Part shown: positions 1-11,664 of the stretch, one piece after another
Position numbering within the stretch: position 1 is the stretch's first letter
Layout of the letters: each line of letters opens with the position of its first letter
NCBI GenBank assembly: GCA_020091685.1
Contig: CM034602.1
Span: 2,106,936-2,170,935, forward strand
Origin: Lutjanus erythropterus
Taxonomy: Eukaryota; Chordata; Actinopteri; Lutjaniformes; Lutjanidae
Length of the DNA: 64,000 nt
Direction: 5' to 3'
Translations under genes and position numbers: made by a program
Notes under the pieces: generated by a model
Databases searched by the model: none
Seen by the model: only the letters and a program-made list of their open reading frames with translations
Told to the model about the DNA's origin: nothing

Positions 1-157
1 AAATATTAGATATAAACTATGACTCTTCATTTCACAATCTTAACTTTTTAAAATCTCATAATAATGAATTTTTATCTTATAATTATGATTTTTTAATCGA
101 AAGTTGGTGGAGACCAAAAACAGAGAGTGAATACTGAATTTACAGTTTACAGTTATA

Positions 158-275
158 GTTGTTGTAATACTCTTTTGTGCACCACCACCTCGTGTCCTAC
201 ACACGACTAAAAGCTGTCATGTTTTCTTCCAGGTGAGTTTTAACGTCTCCATGAACTCTAAACACAAGGTTCATG
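158..275. repeat. Dispersed repeat, copy 1 (paired with 4968-5085)
   Basis: The stretch around TTGTTGTAATACTC and the later TTTTC(T)TCCAGGTGAGTT recurs at 4968-5085 in the same order and strand. The flank near 107-135 (GGTGGAGACCAAAAACAGAG) is also similar to 47110-47150. This looks like a dispersed teleost repeat of unknown class. The remainder of 1-751 shows no exon I can support. Confidence 0.4.
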
Positions 276-751
276 TTTTACTTTCAGCTGTAAATGTATT
301 TTAATCTCCCGTTAGTGTTCACAACAATAGGCTAATAATAATCCTCCTCTGGATCAAAGTCAAACACACCGATACCAGCAACACAAAAATAGCTCAGAAG
401 CAGCAGTTATTTATTAACTGATACTGTCACTTGGCATGACTAAAGGTTTTCCTGAAAAAATAACATGTTAGTGGAGGTGTTGGTGACTAACTGTGACATT
501 TTTCCCATCCAGAAAAAAACTTATTTCTTGTGATGAAACAGAGTGTGATCAGCCAGTCATCTGCTGCCTGTGTGTCACAATCAATTCAGTTCCCTCCCTG
601 TTTAAATACACTCTGTTTAGGTTCATTAAAGAGGGGTCATTTCTTCAGATGTTAGTGGAGGCAGACCTTATCTAAAGTGAGTTAATGCACCTCTGTTATA
701 AAACTCTTGGCTCCAGCCTCATAATTATCATAAAATGGTGTATAAACTCAC

Positions 752-3700
752 TGAGGATGTCGTATATTTCAGGCCACTCCGCCTGCTTCTCCAGGATGCG
801 TCTGAGTTTGGAGCAGATGTGAACGTGGTTGACGTAGTCCAGCAGGATCCGAACCACACTCCCAGACAGGTGCACGATGCAGCAGAGGCTCATGAACTCA
901 CAGAACTGGAGAGGGGACCAACATCCAGAGGGTAAGTCATCAGTGTAATTTAAATTACATTTATACAGAAAACAATGTAAACTCCAGCTAAATTAACGTG
1001 CAACTTATTCAGATTTCTTTTTGTCTTTTTGTCAAGAATTTAGCTTTTTTGTGCAGCGGTGCCCTCTGGATTTTTTGTAAGAAGGGTTTCCCACTTGTGG
1101 CCTTTTTCACTAATTAAAATAATGACAAAAATTGAATTTACAACTCTGAGCGAACCACTAGAGTTTTATATATTCTGGAAAATACAGATTATTGTCCTCT
1201 CCTTTCATTGAAATGCTTCCTTATGTTTTGTCATGAATGCATCTTACTGGAAACAATGCTCTTCCCCTCATTCTCCTCAGTAGCAAGCGCAAAACTTCTG
1301 CAGTTTTTGCAATGAAAGCTTGGAGAATGTCCCTCGTCCCAACGGTTTAGACACTGACCCTTTCGCTAGATTGCTAAATTGTTAACCTCAGTGGCTTCTA
1401 GACCCAGACAGTTTTGTCGTCCGTGTTGCCGTTGCCTCACAGCAGTGATGTCACGACTTAACCACTTGACCCCCAAGCATGTAGTGCACACAACTTCCAA
1501 TGACATAACCACAAGCTGACAAGTTCCATTTGAGGACAGCAATAGTCCAGCCTTGTAAAATGGTAAAAGTTTTGCACTGCAGTTGAAGTGCAAAAGTGAA
1601 AACGAAACGTGTTGGTAGAGAGATTTTGTTGCCATTGGACAGAGTCAGTCTCGCTGTTTCCACCTGTATCTAACCAGCGAATGGCTGTGCTCTTATATTT
1701 AATGAACAGATATGAGTGATATAAACCTTCACATCTAACTGTCTACCAGAAAACATCTAACCACATTTCCCAAAATATAATAAACTCTTGCTTTAATGAA
1801 AACAAATATCAGCTGTCACTTACTGGAATTTTCCCATCTTCCTCATCTGCAGTATCAAAAGCGTTGTCATGGTGACAGGAAAAGCAGCTCTCCACGTTGT
1901 AGCCGTTGTTGAGCAGCAGCCTCATCATCACCTCGTCCTTCAGGCAGTACTGCAGCGCCGTGGGAAACACCGTGTCACTCACCACCGTGAAGTAACAGTT
2001 CACGTCTGCTTTGGCCGCCAGCAGCAGCTTCACGATCTCGTAGCGCCCCGACCTGACCGCCACCAGGAGGCAGCACAGCGGATCCAGGTCCGTCTTCGCT
2101 CCCGCCTCCAGCAGGAGTTTGGTGCAGTCCTCGTCCCCGTTGGAGACCGCAAAGTACAAGGCGCTCTTCCTCATGTCCCGGAAGCTTTCAGAGTTTCTGG
2201 TGTTCATGCGGTAGTTGACATCAAAGCCGCAGTCCAACAGGAGCTCCAAGCAGCAGATTTGGCCTCCCTCTGCTGCAGAGTGGACCGGGCTCTGACCCGC
2301 CTCTTTAAGGGCCTTCTTGGTGGTCAGAGGTATCAGCATCTTCAGAGCACTGTGGGCAAAGGAAACACAACCACACAACCTATTTTACAAACACATGCAG
2401 ATGAATTTGACTTTCTGGCATCCCCTACAAGCTGCAGTGTTCATTATAGCTGACAGTCTGAGCAGGACGAGAGGAGCTCACTCGTAGTGTCCGGCGTACG
2501 CTGCCTTGTGGATGGGCAGGTGTCCAGTGTGGCTGGGCAGGTTGGCGTCGGCTCCGTTGTCCAGCAGCAGCTGGATGCAAGCAGTGTTTCCTGATCCGGC
2601 CGCGTCCAGCAGGACACTTTCCCCGTTACAAGCCTGAGAGTTCACTCTGCTACCTGAGCAGGAAGAGAGGGAAGAAACAAGAAGAGATTGGACCTTTGAA
2701 GACCTGAAAATGAAGACAGGTGATGGTTAAATCCCTCATACTGACTCCACAGTCTCTAAACCTGCAGATAATTCAGTTTTCTCCTCAGACTGACCACAGT
2801 TCAGCAGGATCTCAGTGATGTGGAAGTGTCCTTGCTCTGCAGCCACGGCGAGCGCCGTCACTCCCGTCACGTCCTTGTGGTTTACCCGGCCACCGTTCCT
2901 CAGCAGCAGCATCAGGATGTCTGCGTTGCCGACCTTAGCCGCCTCATGCGTCGCCGTCCATTTCTTCCGGCAAACCTGCTCCACCCAGGCGCCATGTGCG
3001 ACCAGCGTGTGGGTCATCTCATAAGAGCCAGCTCTCACCGCTGCAGGGTTTGGGAAGAGTGTTGCTTAAATCGTTTGGAGTGAAGCAGTGGGTCATTTTA
3101 GCATCATCATTTGCTTCCCTAACTTGCTAGATAGCTTTAAGGGGAGCAGAAGATAACAATATGATTGGTTTAAATCATGTTTTGCCAAAAAACACCTCTG
3201 ATTAATTAAGAGACTAAATACAATCCCCTTCCACCTTGAGCTCAGATTGTGCAAAGTTTAACTAGTAAAACTGGAGTTGGACTCGTCCTAAATGTACTTG
3301 TGCTGCACATTTTAGACCATATATAGTTTGAATAAGCCCTTTGGTCTTGTTAATCACAACCTCCACGCTCTTCATCGTTACCCAGCAGCAGCGGCGACTC
3401 GTTTTTGCTGTTGGTGTTGTGAGGTGAAGCTCCATGGTGCAGCAGGCTCTTCACATTCTGCACCAGTCCGGCTTTAACTGCCAGTGTCAGCGGCGTCTCT
3501 CCTCCCACGGCCGTCCTCTCCTCCAGGCTGAGTCCCTGAGCTGCCACTGCCACAAACACAACGCATGGAGGTCAACAGGCACATTCCTGAAGTTCATATC
3601 CTGGCTACCCGAGCCGGTAAACCTCACTGCTGGCCAACCTCCTGGCTGAATGAGCGGGAAATGACATCACAGAGAGGACACAGAGAGAGGACTGTTGACA

Positions 3701-6006
3701 TCAGCTGTCATCAGCTGCAAGGCAGCACCTTCTCTCAGTGAAGTTTCCTGTGGATTAATATTATTTCAGGCAGCCATTATTTTGATGATGCCACCAGTCG
3801 TGTCACCTTCCCTGCACTCAACCTGATGGTCACCTTCACTTGTCATCTTTATTTATTTATCCGTGTCACCTCCACTGTTAAAGGCGACTGCAGGTTATAT
3901 ATTTTTTTTACCCCTGACTGTCTGTTCTTCTCTGCTGTTGTGTCACTTAGCATGTGGCTAGCTCAGCTGCAACTTAGAACAGATTTAACAAAGCCAAAAT
4001 TATCTGGGATTTAAAATGCATCTGATAAAATAAGCTAGAACTTTATTTATCTTGAAGGAAATTATTGTGAAAGAAATTACCCCCCAAATACAGTAATCTA
4101 CGAATAAAAACAATACACTCACAAATATAAAAATGTATAAGGAGTGAATGCTAAACTGAACAGAATAACAGTAAAAGTAAGACAGATTTGATAAAATAAA
4201 TAAACTAAAATAAACTTAAAATAGAGAACTAGTATTGGCAATGATATTGAAAGTAATAAAAAGAAATATGGCACATGCTATTGACATTATTGTTCTCAGT
4301 GTTTTTCAGCAGAAGTGGAAGCAGTGTGCACAGATCATCCAGAGGAATCCCACACATAATGCTCTGCTGTCTTTATTCTCAAATATGGATGCAACAGTTA
4401 TTTTAATTATTGATTAATCCATTAGTTGTTTGGTCCAGAAAATGTAAGAAAATGTTGATCAGTGTTTCCCAAAGTCCAACATCAACGTCCTCAAATATCT
4501 TGTTTTGTCCACAACCAAAAGACACTCAGTTTACATTTTTTCTACAAAAATGATAAACTGATAATCAGAATAGTTTGCATATAATCTAATAGTTCACAGC
4601 TAACTGATCAATTGACTAATCATTGCAGAATATAAAGCTACACTTATCCACAAACATTAAACTTGCAATAGGAAGTGTTCATATTTTTTTTCTTTCTGGG
4701 ACATTAGCTTCAGGTGAGTGAACACTTTCCAGGTGTTGCACCTGCCTGCTTTACTGACAACATGACCTCAAGTCCTCCTTCAGGTACCTTTGGAGGCTCT
4801 GAGAGAAAAGTGAGAGAAAAAGGTATGGTGATCCATTTTGTCTGGTATAAATTCTCTCCTCTCCTGTTTATGACTTAAGAATAAGCTACTTTTCCCTAAA
4901 AGTCTGTGAAACCGAGGAACAAAAAGTTTTGGCAGGAAAACATTTATCAGGATTTATCAGCATTTGTTGTTGTAATACTCATTACTGCCACTAGAGGCTG
5001 AATGGCACCACTAACCAATGTTCTAAATAGGAACGTTTTCCTCCAGGTGAGTTGTAATTTGTCCGTGCATCCTAAACATATGGAATGCATGCTGTTTCAT
5101 CTGTTTTAATAATTTTTTAAAAGATTACCCTGTCGATCACCAGATTGTCTCAGAGCTTCTGTAAGACTTCAATGTGAATTTTATTTTTTTACAGTAACTT
5201 TTAAAGGAGTTATTAAAATGACCAGAGAGGTTAATATTCTGAAAAAAATGTACTTACATCTCAACACGGTCTCCAGGACCTCCAGGACTGGCTGGGATGC
5301 AGCTCGATGGAGGGGAAGCCAGCCACGGCTGTCTGACTCGCTGAAGGCGAAGGTGTGCCTCAGCATCTCCCTGAGAACCAACACCTCACCTGGTCACCAC
5401 GGCAACAAGACGACAGCCCACAAGTTTAGGAAAGAAGAAATGTAAGTTTAAGAAAAAAAAAAGTTCAGGACTCACTGGAAGAGATGTACTTTTTTCCTTT
5501 TTTCTGCAAATCTGTCAACAGTTTCTCCTCTTCCACCCTTTCCTTCTCTCACACTACACCTCTCTCCCACCTCTCTGTTTATTTATCTCCCTCTGTCTGT
5601 CCGTCTGCCAGCCTCCTGATGCCTGGCACTCCTCACCAAAGCCGCTGGCCTTGTGACTTTCAGAGGAGAGCCAACAGACCAAACAAACACAACTCTGTGT
5701 AACGCCGAAGGTATTTCCAGCGTGATGTCCGACCCACCTTGCTCGATGGCAGCCAGGACTCTCAGGTTTTCATTCGTCGCTGTTGCTAAACTGACAGCAG
5801 GAGCAGAGGGAGCGCAGGAGAGAGCAGAGTCAGCTGGGTTTGATCAAATTATCAAAGGTGTTTTTTTCTGTGGAGGGTGAAGTTTGGATGTGGCTTCCAT
5901 ACCTTGCTGCAGATTTCAGAAAGGCATCTTGGCAGGAGTCTTGAATACTGAGCTGGATGATGTAGTCACTGAGCTCCTCTTCATCATATTCTTCATAAGT
6001 GTTCAT
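752..6006 (-). CDS. asb15: ASB15, ankyrin repeat and SOCS box protein 15 (3' end missing)
   Basis: Coding exons in transcript order are 6006-5903, 5790-5738, 5389-5258, 3540-3382, 3040-2795, 2653-2482, 2349-1824 and 905-752; all junctions are GT-AG and all phases agree, giving 515 readable residues. The start is the ATG at 6006-6004, four bases inside its exon. Residues 11-24 ([14 protein letters not shown]) resemble a ubiquitin-interacting motif, as in mammalian ASB15. About 11 ankyrin repeats follow (for example [37 protein letters not shown]), then the pre-SOCS segment FCEFMSLCC...[10 protein letters not shown]. The last exon, carrying the SOCS box proper, should lie left of base 1. Known role: ASB proteins recruit substrates to Elongin BC-Cullin5-Rbx2 ubiquitin ligases; ASB15 is skeletal-muscle enriched and linked to muscle growth. 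Family choice over ASB14 rests on the [13 protein letters not shown] region and on the IQUB neighbour. Two in-frame acceptors (3540 or 3546) are possible for the fourth exon; 3540 gives the human-like length. Confidence 0.93.
906..1823. other. ASB15 last visible intron, no further feature seen
   Basis: This is intron between the 526-base ankyrin exon and the pre-SOCS exon. Short open frames here have no recognisable domain. The human protein has about 13 extra residues between the two segments; I looked for a small exon and did not find a convincing one. Confidence 0.5.
4385..4640 (+). mobile_element. MITE family A copy in ASB15 intron
   Basis: A GATGCAACA...TTGATTAATC head, AAAATGT(C)AGAAAATG, GTGTTTCCCAAAGTCC, GTCCTCAAAT and TTGTTTTGTCCACA follow in order. 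The same sequence family occurs at 7305-7625, 9138-9363 (inverted), 49310-49594 (inverted) and 63866-64000. It is a very common short non-autonomous repeat in percomorph fish; I do not assign a superfamily. Confidence 0.6.
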
Positions 6007-6766
6007 CACGCTGCAGGAAGGAGAAACTTGATTCAAGCTGATAAACACCAACTCAAGGACAAAACTGCTGGTTTTGCACTTAGGCACATGTTAACTACAA
6101 ATCACCTGTACTCAAAATTACCTTAATTAATCTTTTGGCCACTTGGGGGCAGCAGATCAAGCTGATAATACAACATCTGACCAGTTCTCTGAGTGGGGCA
6201 TTATGGCTGACACCATCTTTGGTTTTTTAAAACAGAAGTGAGCATATTTGGACGTGACGGTGAAGCCAGATATGCATTATTACTACTGCACTATCCTGAC
6301 TGGATTCAATATGCTTCCAAACAAAGACCAGTTCTAATACACCCCTTCTGGTTTTGCTTGTGGAGACGTGTCATCCCAAATACTCTCGAGGTCTAACTCC
6401 TCACTGTTTCTCCATCACTGCTGTCCTCCATGTCTGGATTCACTGAGTGACTCCCGTCTGTGCAGAAATGTGACGGATGTCGATCTAGAGTGACGTAGGA
6501 CTCGCATGAATTCTGATATGACTGTACAGACTGAGGCTACATTACAAAAAATCACATCTGTATCTGATTTAGGACCACATATGAAAGTGTCCCAAAGCAG
6601 AACTGAAAAGATCAGAATCCATGTGATTTGTGCTGTTCACACCATCATGAAAACTAAAACCCAGATCTGGAAATTGGTGCTAAAAATAATAAAGAAAATT
6701 GAGGCAGATATAATTTGATACACCTCCAATTAATTAATTCCAGTGAATTAACAGTGTAACCTGGAA

Positions 6767-7059
6767 CAGGGGTTCTCAAACCTTTTCATGACAAAGACCC
6801 CCACAGCAGATGCACATCAGACCACAGATGTCCAATCTGAGAGAGGATCTGGTCTTAAAGAATCCCCTCTTTATAGTCTCACTAGGATCACTATAAATCA
6901 CAATCAGTCAAAATGTCCAACCCTGTTTCTTCCCTTGTTGTCCCAACGTCTAAAAAAATGTGATAAAAGTTAAAATATTCTGTTCCTCCTTGCTGCAGAC
7001 CTGCTACAACCAACTCAAGGACCCCTGTTGGTCCCTGGACCCATGTTTGAAAACCACTG
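6767..7059. mobile_element. hAT-like MITE with imperfect 8-base target duplication
   Basis: The ends are CAGGGGTTCTCAAAC and, inverted, GTTTGAAAACCACTG, which is typical of hAT (Charlie-like) termini. Flanking 8-mers are acctggaa (6759-6766) and acctacaa (7060-7067), 6 of 8 identical, as expected for an old 8-base duplication. The interior has complementary GACCCC/GGACCCC arms and no coding capacity. It lies between the ASB15 start exon and its untranslated first exon. Confidence 0.65.
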
Positions 7060-7304
7060 ACCTACAAAGTCTTACAGTCAGAGCGCTGCAGTTCAGCTGA
7101 GCATGCAGATATTTTAAATGTGTCCCTGGACAAGCAAACAAATCAACATATATGAATAATAAAGGTTTAAATTTAGCTTTTATTTCACTAAAATTCTATT
7201 TTCTCCTATAAAAAGTATCAAATTACATTGTTCTTTCCTTGAAACTTTGTAAGAAATGATTCTGAAATTACAGACTTGTAACATAAAGAATTACCTAGTA
7301 GAAA

Positions 7305-7625
7305 CTAGGGATGCAACTGCTGATTATTTGCACTGATTGATTAATCTGCCAGTCATTGTCTCCATAAATTGATTAGTTGTTTGACCCATACAATGTCAGA
7401 AAAAAAATGTATCACTGTTTCCTAAATCCCAAGGTGAACTCTTCAAATTTGTTTTTGTTTTGTCCACAAGATACTTTACTGTCAAAAAAACAGAAAACAT
7501 TCACATTTGAAAGGTGGAAATTTGAGAATTTTGACATTTTTCCCTAAAATATTACCCAAAACGATTCACTGATTATCAAAATAGTTTGGATTTATGTAAC
7601 AGTTGACAACTAATTGATTGATCTC
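7305..7625 (+). mobile_element. MITE family A copy
   Basis: The head AGGGATGCAACTG, the core TTGATTAGTTGTTTGACCC, GTCAGAAAA, CACTGTTTCC and TTTTGTCCACAAGATA match the family described at 4385-4640 in the same orientation. No coding capacity. Confidence 0.6.
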
Positions 7626-7965
7626 AACTTTTGTTTGATTGTTTAAGGACCCACATTCTCTAAAAACATGACAAGAAAACATATAACATATTGAAAAAAC
7701 ATCTATGACATATAACCAATTCAATTTTTTTTTAAAAATGTCAGTGATGACAGTTACTACGTAGCGTAGATTGCAGAGCTACAGGTGTTCATGTTATTGT
7801 GTCCACCCCTTTTGCAGACAGATGTAAAATGCAACATTTCCTGCTAAGACATTCACTTCATCTGACCTCCAAGCAACAAAAAAAATAATTCTGACACAAA
7901 CATCTGGTCAAAAAACTTAAGTCAAAGACGTGCACATCTCTGCAGATGAATGTAAAGATTCTCAC

Positions 7966-8000
7966 CTGTGAGGTATGTTAGCGGCTCAGGCTGACCGGTC
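7966..8000 (-). other. asb15: ASB15 5' untranslated first exon (predicted)
   Basis: On the minus strand a good splice donor (CACAG/GTGAGA, boundary at 7966/7965) lies about 30-60 bases downstream of a TATA box at 8025-8032. The next acceptor is four bases before the ASB15 start codon, so this short exon would be wholly untranslated. The transcription start near 8000 is inferred from the TATA distance only. Confidence 0.45.
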
Positions 8001-8024
8001 ACCCTCGGCTAACAGCACACAGTG

Positions 8025-8037
8025 TTTATATATTTAG
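8025..8037 (-). promoter_or_regulatory. TATA box overlapping a MEF2-like site, candidate ASB15 promoter
   Basis: Read on the minus strand, CTAAATATATAAA contains TATATAAA (8032-8025) preceded by an A/T core close to the MEF2 consensus (CTAAATATAT, one mismatch at the last base). It sits upstream of the predicted untranslated ASB15 exon. A TATA plus MEF2 arrangement fits a muscle-enriched gene; function is inferred. Confidence 0.4.
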
Positions 8038-8107
8038 ATGTGACCTGCTTTCAGATGCCTCGCATGCAGCCCAGCCTGCAGGAACACAGCGATGGGCGTG
8101 TGGTCAA

Positions 8108-8113
8108 CACCTG
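8108..8113 (-). promoter_or_regulatory. E-box upstream of the ASB15 TATA box
   Basis: CAGGTG on the minus strand, about 75 bases upstream of the TATA box. CANNTG boxes are common by chance; this one is listed because myogenic factors bind them and ASB15 is a muscle gene. Confidence 0.25.
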
Positions 8114-8567
8114 GCCTGCTGGTCTTAAATAAAACTGGGTTATGTATGCTATTGTGTGAGCTAAGCCAGGTCTTTGTCGTGTTTGGCAGGAATCCCACAT
8201 TCAAGATCCCACAAGCCTCTGGGGCTTAGGCCGTAGACTCATGCAGCCCCCAAGTTCACCATCTATTGTTTCGTGGAAAGCAAAATCAATCGGGTCTATT
8301 TTTTCCTCTGCTTTGTCTAAGAAATATGAGCTGATGGATGTCTCGTAAACTGCTGGCTGAGTTAAAGCGAGAGCTGCAGGAAAAAAAACAAAACAAAACT
8401 GGGCAAGCAGGCGACAGTGGATCGCTCCTCCATCCAGGTTTTAAATCCTCTTTTATGAGGAAACAGTTTTGTAATTGTTTCCTGATGTGATTTTAATGCT
8501 CTGGTTTTATTTTCTGCTGTTTGTGACTCTGCTTTTATTGACTCTTAATGGCTTTCATCGGCTTGAT

Positions 8568-8740
8568 TTAAAGGGATAGTTCAGATTGTATGAAGTGAGG
8601 TTGTGTGAAGTATAATAGATGGCGGTCGACACGTGGACAGAGTCAGCTGCAAAATATATTGCAGCCACGTGCAAAAATATCACCATTGCTTTAAGTGTAC
8701 GCTATATTTAGATTATTTTCATTGATTTATTGTGCCATAA
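8568..8740 (+). mobile_element. TTAAAGGG-type MITE (family B), partial
   Basis: It starts TTAAAGGGATAGTTCAGATT and later contains TAAGTGTACGCTATATTTAGA. Both blocks recur in the same order at 30577-30800. TTAA ends suggest a piggyBac-like non-autonomous element, but the right end here is not clear. Confidence 0.5.
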
Positions 8741-9137
8741 GAAGAGGCTTTTCTGGAGGAAAAAAAACTTTATATAGTCAAATATTGGTCTGTCCAATGC
8801 AACCAATGGATCAGTCAGTTAGTTTGCAATAATGCGTGACATAAGTGTTTTACAGGGTTAGTTCAGATTCACCAAAGTCACATAATATCACACTCATACT
8901 TTGACCGAGGCTGCAGAAGACCAGAAACTCCTGTTTTCTGTACAGCTGAAGAAATAACACTCACCTCCTGATTTGATGGGTGGCAATTCGATATGTATTG
9001 CAATTCTCAAGTTCTGTGATTCTCCAAGTATTGTGATTCGATATTCTGATTTATTGTGATTTTTATTTGCTTTTTGAGTCCTATAACCATAAATGGACAT
9101 CATGTCAGTTAGTGTTTCGGAATTATCCAAATTCTTT

Positions 9138-9363
9138 GATTTCAGCTTCTTATATTATATTTTCTGGTTTGTTTACTCCTCTCTGACAGTAAAATGAATA
9201 TTTTCATGTTCTGGACAAAACAAGACATTTGAGGACGTCATGTTGGACTTTGGGAAACACCGATCAACACTTTCTGACATTTTATGGACCAAATAACTTA
9301 TCGATTTATCATAAAAATTGACACATTAATTGATAATGAAAATATTCATTAGTTGCAGTTCTA
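9138..9363 (-). mobile_element. MITE family A copy, inverted
   Basis: Minus-strand version of the family: TTTGATTTCAGCTTCTTATA, CTCTCTGACAGTAAA, ACAAGACATTTGAGGACGTC, GGGAAACACCGATCAACA and a terminal TTAGTTGCAG. It lies in the ASB15-IQUB intergenic region. Confidence 0.6.
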
Positions 9364-9712
9364 CAAGGAACAACTAAGGAGCAAATATCAGAACAAACCC
9401 GAACAGAAACGGATCAGCTAAAATTAAAATGAACTGGCTGTTGCATAAATGTAGTGGAGTAAAATGTGCAGCATTTGCTTCTAAAATGTAAAGAAGTATA
9501 GTAGAAGTGAACGTACTGCAGGAAATAGTTTTTTTTTTTCCACATTACATCATGTCGTATCATGTTTTAGTGTATTTTATCTTACTGTTGTGTTACACAC
9601 TGCATCACATTGCATCACATTCCTTCCCAGATCAAAATATTTATTATCTGCTCAGGTCCCCAGTATGTGTTAAGTGTCTCAGTGTGAAAGAACGCTAACA
9701 GGACAAGCAGAC

Positions 9713-9730
9713 CCCCCCCCCCCCCCCCCC
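9713..9730 (+). repeat. Homopolymer C run
   Basis: About 18 consecutive C bases directly follow GCAGA. Such runs are prone to length error in sequencing, so the exact count should be treated with caution. Confidence 0.85.
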
Positions 9731-11481
9731 GGACAGTGGAGATTGGTCTGGCTATGCGACAGTATCCCTGGATGAATGAAAACCTGTGTGTGACAGGTTT
9801 ACACCGGGGCTCCGTCCTCCTGGTGGGCCCCCCAGTCCTCCCGCTCTGCTGCAGGCTGTGTGACCCCTTGGGATCCAGCAGATGTCCAGTAGCAGATTAG
9901 TGGAGCTTTACAGGGGCCAACGTGTCGCCTTCTGTGGCCCACAGACTGAAATAGCGATGTATAGCTCAACGTAAAGCTTCCATGCTGACATTGTGCAGAG
10001 AGAGATGCTGTAAAACTACTAAAATAAGACTTGCTCTCATCCTTACACTAACATAACCAGCTTTAAAAGTTTTCACCTGTCCAAACTGACGCAGTACATG
10101 TACAGAAGTCTCCAACATGTTTTAGTGAGCCAAACAAATGTATGCAAACAGTATACTGCTGTGTCAATGCTCATTTATATAATATGAAAAAAATCACAAA
10201 ATTATATTACTGTACTTGAAATGAGGATTATATTTGGTGTAACAACAGTATGAACAAACTGAAAAGAAAAAGAGAAATGTTCAAAATAAAGAACAATAAT
10301 TACATTTAAAAAAAAAAGGAGAAAAGATTAACCTCCATCTCAGATTAGGAAGATAACACATAAAGTTCTCTAGGAGCTGCAGTTTTCTACATTTATCTTT
10401 CCTCTTAGTCTTTCTCATTTTTCTCAACCTCTGAAAGCATAAGTCTCAACTACAAGTCGTGCAACTGCAACATCACTTCAAGGAGTATTTCAGAATTTTT
10501 AAAATATTTATTTGATGACGTTGGAATAAAACCACACAATTTATCCTTAACACATCCACACACATGACCCCTCTGGTGAGGCAGGTAGGAAAAACAGGAA
10601 AGTTCCAAACGTTCACTGTCAAATATCACAACTACTGTATTCATATTATTATGATCCGACCAATACTACATGCAATGGTAAAGGGATTTTTATATTTATT
10701 TAACGTAATAAAATAAGCATTTATCACCAGATGCTCATATTGTTATGAGATCATGTAAAGTTTGGCATGAAAGAGTTCCTTAAAATAGAATTAAACACAA
10801 TATTATTCAATTCTATCATTCACCTATCATCATAAAAACATTTTTATTACCTATGTGTGCAAAATCACATGTGAAATATGTGGATCATGTGTTTGGAACA
10901 TGTTCTTTTAATGTGTTCTTGAATAGTCACTGGCTGTAGTAAAATCTGGAAGTGGATTATTGTTACCACTGGCAACAAAGGCAGTAACGTCACCGTGGGT
11001 AATTTTATAGGTGACAACTAAACTGTTAAGTGTCGCGGCTCAAATGAACTTTAGACTGTTGCTTTAATTAAAAATGTAGTTTCTGTAGATACTTTACTAT
11101 TTGCTGCCTGTTCCTCTGGTTTATTCTGAGGAGTTCCTCATGACAAGACTACTATTAAAGATATTGACAAGGTTTGTTTTCTCTGTTTGAATGTTCTGTA
11201 AGTGTGAAGCCTGTTTCAATGCAGACTTTTTGGCCACTTCCCTGTTTTTCCAGTCTGCGCTGAATGAGTTTCTGATTAGGAGACATTATATAAGAGAATG
11301 TGAGTCTCTGTCATGTTTGACTCTGCTGAAGATGCATCTGGCATTGAAATGTTTCATAAAGTTTGGTGCCATCAGTCTGTGTTCTCCAGTATAGTTTGGA
11401 CTAATTTCCCATGTTTGTCCTCTTATGAGGAATAATTTCTATTGATATTCAGATGTGTCCTCTCTTTTCTGGACTGTGCAG

Positions 11482-11565
11482 ATGTGCTGGAGGCAGAAGA
11501 AGCTGAGCTGAGCAGCTTTGGAGAGCCTCCAAGGACAGGAAACATCGGCAACTCAACAGAAACTG
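11482..11565 (+). pseudogene. Extra copy of the IQUB N-terminal exon (duplicate or alternative exon)
   Basis: This 84-base open segment has an AG acceptor (ACTGTGCAG) and a GTGAGT donor. In the phase of the IQUB first coding exon it reads VLEAEEAELSSFGEPP...NIGNSTET. The copy at 13604-13717 reads [11 protein letters not shown]...ENVGNSTAT. Both begin after phase 1, end with one base, and have a length divisible by 3. Similarity continues into the upstream intron (TT-TATTGA--TTCAG-TGTGT in both), so this is a true local duplication. It lies upstream of the presumed IQUB promoter and lacks an in-frame ATG, so it is either a dead copy or an exon of a transcript that starts further upstream. Confidence 0.6.
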
Positions 11566-11664
11566 GTGAGTCTCAGCCAGACAGTCTCAAAGATCATGCG
11601 TCTGATATCACTGATTAAACCAAAAGTTTGATGAAAAATATGGATGATATACTTTGGATTTTTC

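Larger units (their letters stand above)
8114..11481. other. ASB15-IQUB intergenic region
   Basis: The two genes are transcribed divergently from here. Apart from the MITEs listed separately, it holds a run of about 18 C (9713-9730) and A/T-rich unique-looking sequence. I searched for NDUFA5, which lies between these genes in human, and found no matching open frame. Confidence 0.5.

Noticed and set aside
1..751. Search for the terminal SOCS-box exon of ASB15
   Set aside because: No minus-strand frame with the expected L-CR-IR type SOCS motif and acceptor was found; the exon probably lies left of the window.
1869..2453. 194-codon plus-strand open frame
   Set aside because: It is the antisense shadow of the ASB15 ankyrin exon; its His/Arg/Gln-rich sequence has no domain and the minus-strand frame is clearly the real one.
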